The notes under the pieces: model-generated
Database searches by the model: none
Told to the model about the DNA's origin: nothing
The model's input: only the letters and a program-made list of their open reading frames with translations
IMG/VR virus record: IMGVR_UViG_3300025325_000148
Span: 1 to 22,510 of that record
DNA length: 22,510 nucleotides
DNA from: a virus
Direction: 5' to 3' (one strand)
Part shown: positions 16,411 through 21,749 of the stretch, piece after piece
How positions within the stretch are numbered: position 1 is the stretch's first letter
How the letters are laid out: every line of letters begins with the position of its first letter
Translations under genes and position numbers: made by a program

Positions 16411-16478
16411 AAATAAAAGAGGCAGGTGGCGATACAAGCTTTTGGATGGATGCTGTCCGCCCAAAACTACCTGCCTCT
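16411..16478 (-). terminator. Second long hairpin with U-tract (leftward)
   Basis: On the minus strand AGAGGCAGGT (16478-16469) pairs perfectly with ACCTGCCTCT (16427-16418) over 10 bases and is followed by TTTATTT. The 41-base loop holds its own TTTTGG/CCAAAA stem. It looks like a terminator or a structured regulatory RNA, in tandem with the hairpin at 16363-16395. Confidence 0.5.
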
Positions 16479-16607
16479 AAACAAAAAGGGGGAAGGGAAT
16501 TTATTATCTTCTTGACTGCCTGTATCACCATAAATTGGAACTTTACATTTTGTAATATATAAATCCACATTTCGAGGTAAAAAACTTTGAAAATAGTGCA
16601 GATTTCT

Positions 16608-16952
16608 CTAACTACTATTACTCGGGTACAAAGATTTGAGCATATCTATACGTCGTTGAATTTGCTGATATTCGAAATCCCTGTTTCTCAGCCAAGCGAT
16701 TCTTTTTATGTAAATTTCGTCATTACGTTTCCACATCTTGACTTTTTCAAGTAAATCTGTTTTCTCGGATTCACTTAAATCGCAATACCTTTTGTGCAAA
16801 ACATTTTGGATATACCAGCGGACATCACTTTCCCATTCGCCGATTGCTGACCAGAAATCTTTGGGGAGCGAAGGGGTAGGCAGAGAACTCGGAGGGAGTG
16901 TATGAGGTGTCTCTGCCTCCCCTTGCTTAGCTAATGGGCGATTTTCTTCCAT
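16608..16952 (-). CDS. Helical phage protein of unknown function (114 aa)
   Basis: The family is not recognised. The ATG overlaps the stop of the annealing-protein gene (TAATG), so it is probably made with that protein. The first ~30 residues are Pro/Ser/Thr-rich and disordered; the remainder is helical and rich in Trp, Arg and Glu (FWSAIGEWESDVRWYIQNVL, then MWKRNDEIYIKRIAWLRN). No cysteine cluster or membrane segment is present. The tight coupling suggests a partner of the annealase, such as a loader or ssDNA-binding helper, but nothing in the sequence proves it. Two terminator-like hairpins follow it. Confidence 0.65.
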   Translation of the reverse strand: MEENRPLAKQGEAETPHTLPPSSLPTPSLPKDFWSAIGEWESDVRWYIQNVLHKRYCDLSESEKTDLLEKVKMWKRNDEIYIKRIAWLRNRDFEYQQIQRRIDMLKSLYPSNSS

Positions 16953-17812
16953 TAAAACTTCGGCTCCTCATTTGCAGGAGCTTCCGCCGCGGGCTCCCTA
17001 TCGTTTCTAATCTCAATCATACTTGCTATTTTTACGGCAGTATCCCTTTCCGTCAATTCCTTTAGATGCTCCGCACCAAAGTGCTTGTGAACTTCCGGCG
17101 CTTCCCATCCAATCTCCTTTGCTACCGCCCAGATTTGATTTATCTGCTTCTGGTTTATCATAGGGATATCTTTGGGTACAGGACGACTTTCGACTACTTC
17201 CGCCTCAATTACCTTTGGCTTTGGCTCAGCAGAATGAGAAATCGCTTTCTTTCTCCATTTAGTTTTCCCTTCTTTGTCTGTGTATGTCTCGGCATATTTA
17301 GCTTTCCAGTTTCTAATAAACTCTGGTTTCCAAAGCTCAAGCCCCATACCTAACCCCTTACATAATCGCATAAGAGCATTTGACCGGCAACCTTCTATCG
17401 TATCTCCATACGTCATCATTTTGTTTGCAGGAGAATAATTATTTTCACCGACCGCAGTGCCCATATACTTACCTTTTACAAATAAATGATACTCTCGGAG
17501 CATTAGGTTATCTTTAAGTTGTGGCTGCATATTTGTCGGAGTAGCCCAGGAGCCATTGCCAAACGCCTTATTTAACCTATCGACGTAGAAAGGCCACGGC
17601 AAGTATATCAACCCGTCCGGGCGTATTTCTACATCCGCTTCATTTACAGGTGCCGCAATAATAGCTATTTGCTCTGGTGCGAGATTCATTCCAATATCGC
17701 TTGCTGAAACCTGTATAGCAAACTCTACGTTTTGCGTCTTTTTTGTCTCCACGTTTTGCGTCTGAGTTTTCCCTGGCTCCCCTGTCGTCGCTATTGCTTT
17801 GCCACTTTCCAT
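16952..17812 (-). CDS. Mgm101-like single-strand annealing protein (Rad52 superfamily)
   Basis: The core at residues ~59-170 follows the yeast mitochondrial Mgm101 pattern closely: ADVEIRPDGLIYLPWPFY, LNKAFGNGSWATP, LREYHLFVKGKYMGTAVGE, then EGCRSNALMRLCKGLGMGLELW and PEFIRNWK. Mgm101 is a Rad52-related annealing protein, so this protein is expected to bind ssDNA and anneal complementary strands in phage recombination. The N-terminal ~45 residues are polar and probably disordered. A basic linker follows the core, then a helical module (MINQKQINQIWAVAKEIGWE, residues 218-237, and KELTERDTAVKIASMIE) like the C-terminal tails of other phage annealases. The start has GAGGAGG 4 bases upstream. The RecB-like exonuclease nearby is its likely partner. 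Confidence 0.8.
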   Translation of the reverse strand: MESGKAIATTGEPGKTQTQNVETKKTQNVEFAIQVSASDIGMNLAPEQIAIIAAPVNEADVEIRPDGLIYLPWPFYVDRLNKAFGNGSWATPTNMQPQLKDNLMLREYHLFVKGKYMGTAVGENNYSPANKMMTYGDTIEGCRSNALMRLCKGLGMGLELWKPEFIRNWKAKYAETYTDKEGKTKWRKKAISHSAEPKPKVIEAEVVESRPVPKDIPMINQKQINQIWAVAKEIGWEAPEVHKHFGAEHLKELTERDTAVKIASMIEIRNDREPAAEAPANEEPKF

Positions 17813-17841
17813 AAAACCTCCTCGTAAAAGAAAGAAATAAA

Positions 17842-18213
17842 TTAAAAATTAACTCTCGCTATATTACTGTCAAGTGGTTTCTTCTTCGCCACTTTGGTCG
17901 TCCCTCGAAGTTTTCTTATATACGCGGTAAGCGCAGATCGGGGAATACGCCAATGTCCACCTTTTGTCCTCGCGGCTACAATTTCTCCGTTACGGCATAG
18001 TATTCTTAGTGATTCCCTATTGATACTTAATAAGGCAGACGCTTGCTTGACAGTATACAGTAGGGGTTTCTTTTGCTTTTGCTCTTTTTGCGACATCATC
18101 AGTTTCCGCTTTTCCTTCCTTAACATCTTAGAAAGCTCCCACTGCCATTTGCGAAATTCACGCTTCTGGTAAAGCTCGCTAACGATTTCTTTAACGCTTT
18201 TCTTTTCTTCCAC
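17842..18213 (-). CDS. HTH DNA-binding protein (MerR/excisionase-like, HTH_17 type)
   Basis: The centre reads YTVKQASALLSINRESLRIL followed by CRNGEIVAARTKGGHWRIPRSALTAYI, a clear helix-turn-helix with a wing of the MerR/Xis (HTH_17) type. Such small proteins act as excisionases, transcription regulators or origin-binding factors. The N-terminal ~50 residues are highly basic and helical; the C-terminus is basic too. The GTG at 18213 has AGAGG 7 bases upstream. A TTG five codons earlier (18228) has no ribosome binding site. It overlaps the end of the small membrane protein gene and directly precedes the annealing protein, so it could regulate this operon, but no integrase is visible to pair it with. 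Confidence 0.75.
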   Translation of the reverse strand: MEEKKSVKEIVSELYQKREFRKWQWELSKMLRKEKRKLMMSQKEQKQKKPLLYTVKQASALLSINRESLRILCRNGEIVAARTKGGHWRIPRSALTAYIRKLRGTTKVAKKKPLDSNIARVNF

Positions 18214-18340
18214 TGAATAACCTCTCAAGAATACTCATAATACATCCCAGAAGATATATAAGAGCGTATATAAGGATATTCCCTGAGAATATCACTCCTA
18301 TATAGAATAGTATAGTCAATAATTTCTCAATATCAATCAT
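18191..18340 (-). CDS. Small membrane protein (49 aa)
   Basis: From ATG 18340 the protein is an acidic N-terminus, then ~36 hydrophobic residues (7-42), then a basic tail SGRKEKR. The hydrophobic stretch has an SGN break, so it may be one long helix or two short ones; the basic tail would stay in the cytoplasm. The start is very well supported by AAAGGAGG 7 bases upstream. A small phage membrane protein of this kind could be a holin-like, superinfection-exclusion or host-modulating protein; there is no lysis enzyme nearby to favour holin. Its end overlaps the next gene by 23 bases. Confidence 0.65.
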   Translation of the reverse strand: MIDIEKLLTILFYIGVIFSGNILIYALIYLLGCIMSILERLFSGRKEKR

Positions 18341-18389
18341 ACTTTTTCCTCCTTTCATAAAATCTTGCAAATAAATTCCCATCATTCAT

Positions 18390-18674
18390 TTAATTATTAG
18401 CCATCGCCATAGCCATCGCCATAGCTGGTTTCGTGCAATCTAAAATCTCAATAGCTTGTAATAATTCAACTCTACTAACTTCGCAAGGGAATTTACAATC
18501 ATTCGGTTTTGACGTGCCTTCCATAGCTAATTGCGAAAGTGAACTCGCTCCAGCCCAACGCCATAATCTTCGGGCATTTTCCAAAATAACCTCTTGCCCT
18601 TTTTTGCCAACAAAGTTTCCTGCGAATACTCCTGCGGAATAAGTCCGCACTATTACATACTTTCCCTTTACCAT
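18390..18674 (-). CDS. DUF6948-like phage protein
   Basis: Residues from the ATG at 18674 follow a conserved phage protein pattern I know as DUF6948: YVIVRTYSAGVFAGNF, ILENARRLWRWAGASSLSQL, CKFPCEVSRVELLQAIEIL. The function of that family is unknown to me. The start at 18674 has AAAGGAAG 6 bases upstream; a longer frame from 18695 has none and would start at the predicted transcription start. The C-terminal end departs from the family: it finishes in a Met-Ala dipeptide repeat (AMAMAMAMANN) coded by a hexanucleotide repeat, where relatives usually end in a short Trp-containing tail. It is 94 residues long. Confidence 0.7.
   Translation of the reverse strand: MVKGKYVIVRTYSAGVFAGNFVGKKGQEVILENARRLWRWAGASSLSQLAMEGTSKPNDCKFPCEVSRVELLQAIEILDCTKPAMAMAMAMANN
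18400..18423. repeat. Hexanucleotide tandem repeat (GCCATC/GCCATA, 4 units)
   Basis: Four units alternate GCCATC and GCCATA, which is two perfect copies of a 12-base unit. It codes for Met-Ala pairs at the very end of the DUF6948-like gene, so copy-number change would alter only the C-terminus and keep the frame. Confidence 0.85.
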
Positions 18675-18700
18675 CTTACACTTCCTTTCTGCCATACGGC

Positions 18701-18706
18701 ATTATA
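18701..18706 (-). promoter_or_regulatory. Candidate -10 box (TATAAT)
   Basis: A perfect TATAAT on the minus strand in the 50-base gap after the HNH gene would place transcription start near 18694, just before the ribosome binding site of the DUF6948-like gene. The -35 position (TATGAG with 17-base spacing) is poor, so the call is tentative. Confidence 0.35.
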
Positions 18707-18724
18707 CAATAAAATAAATTCCCC

Positions 18725-19162
18725 TCATAGGTCATTCTTTTTAGCGAATAAAGGCATAAACTCTTCGATTGTAAAACTTGGCTTTTCGTATAACTTTTTC
18801 TTTTTAAGCTGTTGATTTGTTATAATTCTATGGCAAGCTCGGCATAATGCTTCGAGATTATCTTGATGATTTAGGCAGGTGAAAGTCCGCTTACCACCAT
18901 TTAATCGCTCAATATGATTTACCTCCTCCGCTTTCGCTCCACATTTCATACATTTATTATTCGCTCTCTTCATAGCTTTTATACGGGCAAAATCCCATAA
19001 GTGATTATCATAAAAATTATCTCTGCATTTGTCAGAGCAATAAAACCTTGCCCGCTTTTTAATAATTGGTTTTTGACAGAGCATCCAAGAGCATATATGT
19101 AAGCTAATACTATCAGCGACATTTATGCACTTTGCGTTAGCAAGTATATTTATATTGCTCAT
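18725..19162 (-). CDS. HNH endonuclease with extra zinc site
   Basis: The C-terminal half is a clear HNH domain: Cys71-x2-Cys74, then EVNHIERL with the first His83, DNLEALC with Asn102, and CRACHR with Cys107, Cys110 and His111 (numbering from ATG 19162, 145 residues). It should nick or cut DNA at a metal-bound ββα site. The N-terminal part has another Cys set (CSWMLC at 24-29, CSDKC at 42-46) that looks like a second zinc finger. The ATG has AAGGA 8 bases upstream and overlaps the stop of a 52-residue gene (ATGA); a TTG 16 codons earlier is less likely. It could be a free-standing homing nuclease or part of phage DNA processing. Confidence 0.85.
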   Translation of the reverse strand: MSNINILANAKCINVADSISLHICSWMLCQKPIIKKRARFYCSDKCRDNFYDNHLWDFARIKAMKRANNKCMKCGAKAEEVNHIERLNGGKRTFTCLNHQDNLEALCRACHRIITNQQLKKKKLYEKPSFTIEEFMPLFAKKNDL

Positions 19163-19317
19163 AGCTTTTTCCTTAAAGTTCTTGTAGATACAATTATTCG
19201 CCTTTGGCAATTATCACACCATATTAAACTCTTACCTCGAAATGTTTTTATAAGTGTGCAAGCGTGTCCTTTATGCTCGCTACCTTTGGCGTGTTGAATG
19301 TATATAGTTATGCTCAT
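19159..19317 (-). CDS. Small Cys/His-containing protein (52 aa)
   Basis: This short gene fills the gap between two neighbours exactly: its ATG at 19317 overlaps the upstream stop and its TGA overlaps the HNH start, both as ATGA. AAGGA lies 10 bases before the ATG. The peptide has several His residues near the N-terminus (His9, His15, His18), Cys20, and a WCDNC pair at 34-37 followed by a basic tail RTLRKKL, so a single zinc site is plausible. The family is not recognised. The double overlap and ribosome binding site are the main evidence that it is real. Confidence 0.6.
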   Translation of the reverse strand: MSITIYIQHAKGSEHKGHACTLIKTFRGKSLIWCDNCQRRIIVSTRTLRKKL

Positions 19318-19553
19318 AGCTTTTTAGTCCTTATAGCGGCGGTATATTCATAATGCTTTAGACATCCTGTCCAAAATATTCCCTTCTTACCATTCTTTTC
19401 TAAAATCACCCACCAATCGCCTGCAATACTTACAACATTCGAAACACCCCATAAACAAGCAATTACAATTTGCTGTTTAACCCAATAACTCGGTTCTGCA
19501 AAATCAGTTAAGGGTTTATCGTGGTGGTCAAATGTCATATTTATATCACTCAC
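19314..19553 (-). CDS. Small protein of unknown function (79 aa)
   Basis: This protein is not recognised. The GTG start at 19553 overlaps the upstream gene by 8 bases (GTGAGTGA); an ATG five codons later is the alternative and has a weak GAG upstream. The centre is hydrophobic and Trp-rich (QQIVIACLWGVSNVVSIAGD, then WWVILEKNGKKGIFWTG), more like a small beta-rich soluble fold than a membrane helix because Trp, Lys and Gly are interspersed. It ends RTKKL, a tail nearly repeated by the next gene. It belongs to the coupled small-gene cassette. Confidence 0.6.
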   Translation of the reverse strand: MSDINMTFDHHDKPLTDFAEPSYWVKQQIVIACLWGVSNVVSIAGDWWVILEKNGKKGIFWTGCLKHYEYTAAIRTKKL

Positions 19554-19797
19554 ACTTAAAAAGCCGACTGATAATTTCTAATATGGGTTCTAAATCAAAA
19601 AGATATTTTTTCTCGTATCTTATCGTTGCTGTTAGCGGAGCAAGTTCATTCATCAGCTTCTCTCTCAATTCATTTCGGTCTGCTTTTATAAATTGCCTCA
19701 TACCATTTTTAATTGTTTGCTTTAATTCATCGGGCGGGGCATTAACCATATATTCAGCGTAATCTTCTATCGCCTGTTCTAAACTTTTCTTATTCAT
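19546..19797 (-). CDS. Small helical protein of unknown function (83 aa)
   Basis: This protein is not recognised. ATG 19797 overlaps the upstream stop as ATGA and has GAGG 8 bases upstream; an ATG eight codons earlier lies deeper in the upstream gene and is less likely. The sequence is almost wholly helical and charged (KKSLEQAIEDYAEYMVNAPP, then DELKQTIKNGMRQFIKADRN), with no cysteine cluster except the penultimate Cys. It may be a small regulator or scaffold; nothing more can be said from sequence. Confidence 0.6.
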   Translation of the reverse strand: MNKKSLEQAIEDYAEYMVNAPPDELKQTIKNGMRQFIKADRNELREKLMNELAPLTATIRYEKKYLFDLEPILEIISRLFKCE

Positions 19798-20114
19798 AAC
19801 TCCTTCCTCCTCAATAAACATTCATCTTTATAAATCAAATCTCCGCCCCATCTGCCTTTCACAAAGGTTTCACACCAGTAAGCATTACATCTTATACACC
19901 ATTCCTCTTCAGGTTCATAATAATCACCACAATAAGTTTTGATTTTACAACCAACCAAGACACATATAAACCTGCGACAATGGCGTTCTACATCACAAAT
20001 GGAATCTAATATCATCATAAATGGTAATGGCTCTGATACTTTTGATATGTCTTTTTTATGATTTCTGGAAAATCTATCCCACCAAAAATCTGCTATGTCA
20101 TAAAAAGTTATCAT
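19794..20114 (-). CDS. Cys-rich small protein, probable zinc binder (106 aa)
   Basis: Eight Cys residues lie at 40, 46, 51, 56, 62, 73, 76 and 81, including CIRCNAYWC, which suggests one or two zinc sites. The N-terminal ~30 residues are aromatic and helical (MITFYDIADFWWDRF). The start at 20114 is well placed: ATGA overlap with the upstream stop and GAGGAGG just before it. The family is not recognised, although phage proteins with a Glu-rich turn before a CxRC pair are common. A DNA- or RNA-binding host-takeover role is possible, not shown. Confidence 0.6.
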   Translation of the reverse strand: MITFYDIADFWWDRFSRNHKKDISKVSEPLPFMMILDSICDVERHCRRFICVLVGCKIKTYCGDYYEPEEEWCIRCNAYWCETFVKGRWGGDLIYKDECLLRRKEL

Positions 20115-20413
20115 AACTCCTCCTCTTCTTCACTAATTAAATCATCTTTTTGTTTTAAGACCCAAGCTAATGCTGTGTCGTGTCCCTTGCCTTCGTCATC
20201 CATTGCAGGTTCATCATATCTATTGAATTCGGCAGTTATAGTTGCAGTTTCGGACTGATTCAAACACCACTTGAGCCATCTAATTTGACTATCCATTATA
20301 CGCCAATTATTAGCTCCAGTAAGCATATCGTATTGCCTAACGATTTTTCTTTCTTTTCTAATTTCGTCAGTCATTTTTTCTATTTGCTTTTTAGTTCGCA
20401 TAAGATTTTTCAT
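20111..20413 (-). CDS. Small helical acidic protein (100 aa)
   Basis: This protein is not recognised. The start at 20413 overlaps the upstream stop as ATGA with GAGGAG directly before it. The N-terminal half is a charged helix (RTKKQIEKMTDEIRKERKIV) likely to form a coiled coil, followed by a Trp-rich middle (NNWRIMDSQIRWLKWCL) and a very acidic tail (SEEEEEL). The acidic tail is partly forced by the ribosome binding site of the next gene, which lies inside it. Confidence 0.6.
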   Translation of the reverse strand: MKNLMRTKKQIEKMTDEIRKERKIVRQYDMLTGANNWRIMDSQIRWLKWCLNQSETATITAEFNRYDEPAMDDEGKGHDTALAWVLKQKDDLISEEEEEL

Positions 20414-20829
20414 AACTCCTCACTTTCTTTAATACCATATTTAGTTTTTAATTCGATAATCTTTAATTCTAAAGTGCAACCCTTTTTATCGGTATTCCAA
20501 ATTTCCTTTAACACTTCCTTAACCGCATTGGTAAGTTCAGAAACTTCAACATATCTTTTTAGGCAAACTCTGCAAACCATTTTATTGCCCACCATTGTAA
20601 AATCATACCAATTAGTTTGGCAACATAACCCCTTTTTTAATTCCTCCAAACTTTTCTCCTGCTCTATCGGCTCTAAACGAGTTCTCGTTTCCTTTAATAA
20701 CTTTATGGCGGACTCGATTTGAAAAATTTGCGATTCACATACAAGACAACAATACCATTTACCTTTGCAAGCAGGGCATTCTCCCTTTAATTCATTTTGT
20801 AACACCTCAATCACATAGTCATATTTCAT
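20410..20829 (-). CDS. Zinc-finger-like protein with helical core (139 aa)
   Basis: Two cysteine clusters are seen: CPACKGKWYCCLVC at 18-31 and CC at 69-70 with CRVC at 86-89, consistent with two zinc sites. Between them is an amphipathic helix (SQIFQIESAIKLLKETRTRL) whose DNA and protein sequence is partly shared with the N-terminus of the repeat protein at 21043-21729. The start has AGGAG 5 bases upstream. The end KESEEL overlaps the next gene as ATGA. The family is not recognised; nucleic-acid binding is plausible. Confidence 0.65.
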   Translation of the reverse strand: MKYDYVIEVLQNELKGECPACKGKWYCCLVCESQIFQIESAIKLLKETRTRLEPIEQEKSLEELKKGLCCQTNWYDFTMVGNKMVCRVCLKRYVEVSELTNAVKEVLKEIWNTDKKGCTLELKIIELKTKYGIKESEEL

Positions 20830-20841
20830 ATACTCTCCTTA

Positions 20842-21027
20842 CTAAAATTTTCCTAATTGTCCATCTTGCTCTGGCAAGTCCTCTAAGTCGTGCCTGCCTA
20901 ATCGTTCGGTATCAAATTGTCTATAACTACCATTCTCTTTTACATCTGTAATTTCACCAAGCACACCACTTTCTCTCACGCACAATATACATCTACCCAA
21001 ACTTCCGTGCTTACATTGCTCAACCAT
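20842..21027 (-). CDS. Tiny zinc-knuckle-like protein (61 aa)
   Basis: The N-terminus shows Cys5-x-His7 and Cys13-x2-Cys16 (CKHGSLGRCILC), a compact zinc knuckle found in many small phage proteins. The rest is polar and acidic (TDVKENGSYRQFDTERLGRH), probably extended. AAAGGAGAG about 7 bases before ATG 21027 supports the start. The leader closely resembles those of two neighbouring genes. Function is unknown. Confidence 0.65.
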   Translation of the reverse strand: MVEQCKHGSLGRCILCVRESGVLGEITDVKENGSYRQFDTERLGRHDLEDLPEQDGQLGKF

Positions 21028-21042
21028 ATATACACTCTCCTT

Positions 21043-21729
21043 TCAAATTTTGGGTTCTGGAAATCTCAAGTTCTTACGGATTATCTTACACATAGTTTTA
21101 TGGGTTTTTAATTTTACCGCATTCGCCGCATTCGCCGTATACGCCGCATACGCCGCCGCATTCACCGCATACGCCGCCGCATTCGCCGCATACGTCGCCG
21201 CATACGCCGCCGCATTCACCGCATACGCCGCCGCATTCACCGCATTCACCGCATACGCCGCCGCATACGCCGCTTCCCTTACTACTTCGATAGTCGCATC
21301 GTTTCTCGTCCACATTTCGGCGGCTTCAATCGCTTTTAAAGGTCGAAGTTCATTTTTAGGAATATATTTCAAAGATAATCTCGCACATTGGCAAGCAGTC
21401 CACACAATCTGTTTTTTCGTATTCCACTTTTTTTTATCAACCATTTTACCCGCAAGCCATAAAAGCCAATCGGCTCTCTCGCAATTTTTAAGAGCTGTTT
21501 TCCAATTCTTTTGCGTCTTAATCCAAACAACAGCTTCATTGCAAGCACCGACCGATTCTAAAAACTTAACTACATTTTCCATATTCTCTCCTTTCTTTTT
21601 CTTAATATCGTAAATTATACCCACTTGTCCCTTTTCCGCCTGCCTTAATAACTTTATGGCATTCTCGATTTCTGGAATTTGCTTTTTATAAATATCGGGG
21701 TGTTCGAGTTTATTGTCTGGAACGCTCAT
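21043..21729 (-). CDS. Imm5-like Ala-Tyr/Asn repeat protein with two good starts
   Basis: The middle (RADWLLWLAGKM at about 85-96 and an AxxCAR pattern near 112-116) followed by a long Ala-rich repeat with Tyr and Asn every third or fourth residue resembles phage proteins annotated as Imm5-like or putative immunity proteins; their true role is unclear to me. The repeat covers about residues 153-204. There are two starts with strong ribosome binding sites: ATG 21729 (AAAGGAGAG, 4-base gap), giving 228 residues, and ATG 21582 (AAAGGAGAG, 3-base gap), giving 179 residues that begin at the family-like part. The first 49 residues carry a helix (IPEIENAIKLLRQAEKG) similar to one in the gene at 20410-20829, so they may be a fused or added module. 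Confidence 0.65.
   Translation of the reverse strand: MSVPDNKLEHPDIYKKQIPEIENAIKLLRQAEKGQVGIIYDIKKKKGENMENVVKFLESVGACNEAVVWIKTQKNWKTALKNCERADWLLWLAGKMVDKKKWNTKKQIVWTACQCARLSLKYIPKNELRPLKAIEAAEMWTRNDATIEVVREAAYAAAYAVNAVNAAAYAVNAAAYAATYAANAAAYAVNAAAYAAYTANAANAVKLKTHKTMCKIIRKNLRFPEPKI
21117..21273. repeat. GC-rich low-complexity coding repeat
   Basis: Codon-sized units such as GCATTC, GCATAC and GCC recur with a longer 21-base unit (GCCGCATTCACCGCATACGCC), giving the Ala-Tyr-Ala-Val-Asn repeat on the minus strand. All three minus frames and several plus frames are open here, but the frames giving Gly/Cys or Ala/Phe repeats are shadows. Confidence 0.85.
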
Positions 21730-21749
21730 TACACTCTCCTTTCTAATAA

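Larger units (their letters stand above)
16360..16607 (-). ncRNA. Noncoding structured leader/attenuator region
   Basis: This 248-base gap is the longest noncoding stretch in the window. Open frames crossing it have no family-like sequence or start signals. Besides the two terminator-like hairpins, the minus strand has GGTGATACAGG (16529-16519), which can pair with CTTGTATCGCC (16438-16428) inside the loop of the larger hairpin. Its neighbouring AGGCAG can also pair with the CTGCCT of that hairpin's 3' arm. Mutually exclusive structures of this kind are typical of attenuators or riboswitch-like leaders. A TATATT box near 16558 could be a -10, but no good -35 is seen. Confidence 0.35.

Noticed and set aside
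16361-16570. Minus-strand frame of 69 codons in the noncoding stretch
   Set aside because: It runs through both terminator-like hairpins, has no ribosome binding site and no protein-like pattern; only the 50-residue zinc ribbon downstream is credible.
20180-20722. Plus-strand frame of 180 codons rich in Ser, Phe and Leu
   Set aside because: It lies antisense to two coupled minus-strand genes with good ribosome binding sites; it has no motif and no start signal.
21117-21273. CRISPR-like or iteron-like array
   Set aside because: The units are codon-periodic, without unique spacers, and fall in frame inside a coding region.
21098-21313. Gly/Cys repeat peptide (VCGECG units) on the minus strand
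   Set aside because: It is a +1 shadow of the same tandem repeat, with no start signal of its own.
21050-21613. Plus-strand Ala/Phe/Tyr repeat frame of 187 codons
   Set aside because: It is the antisense reading of the Ala-Tyr-Val-Asn repeat gene. All frames of that low-complexity repeat are open; the minus-strand frame has ribosome binding sites and family-like sequence.
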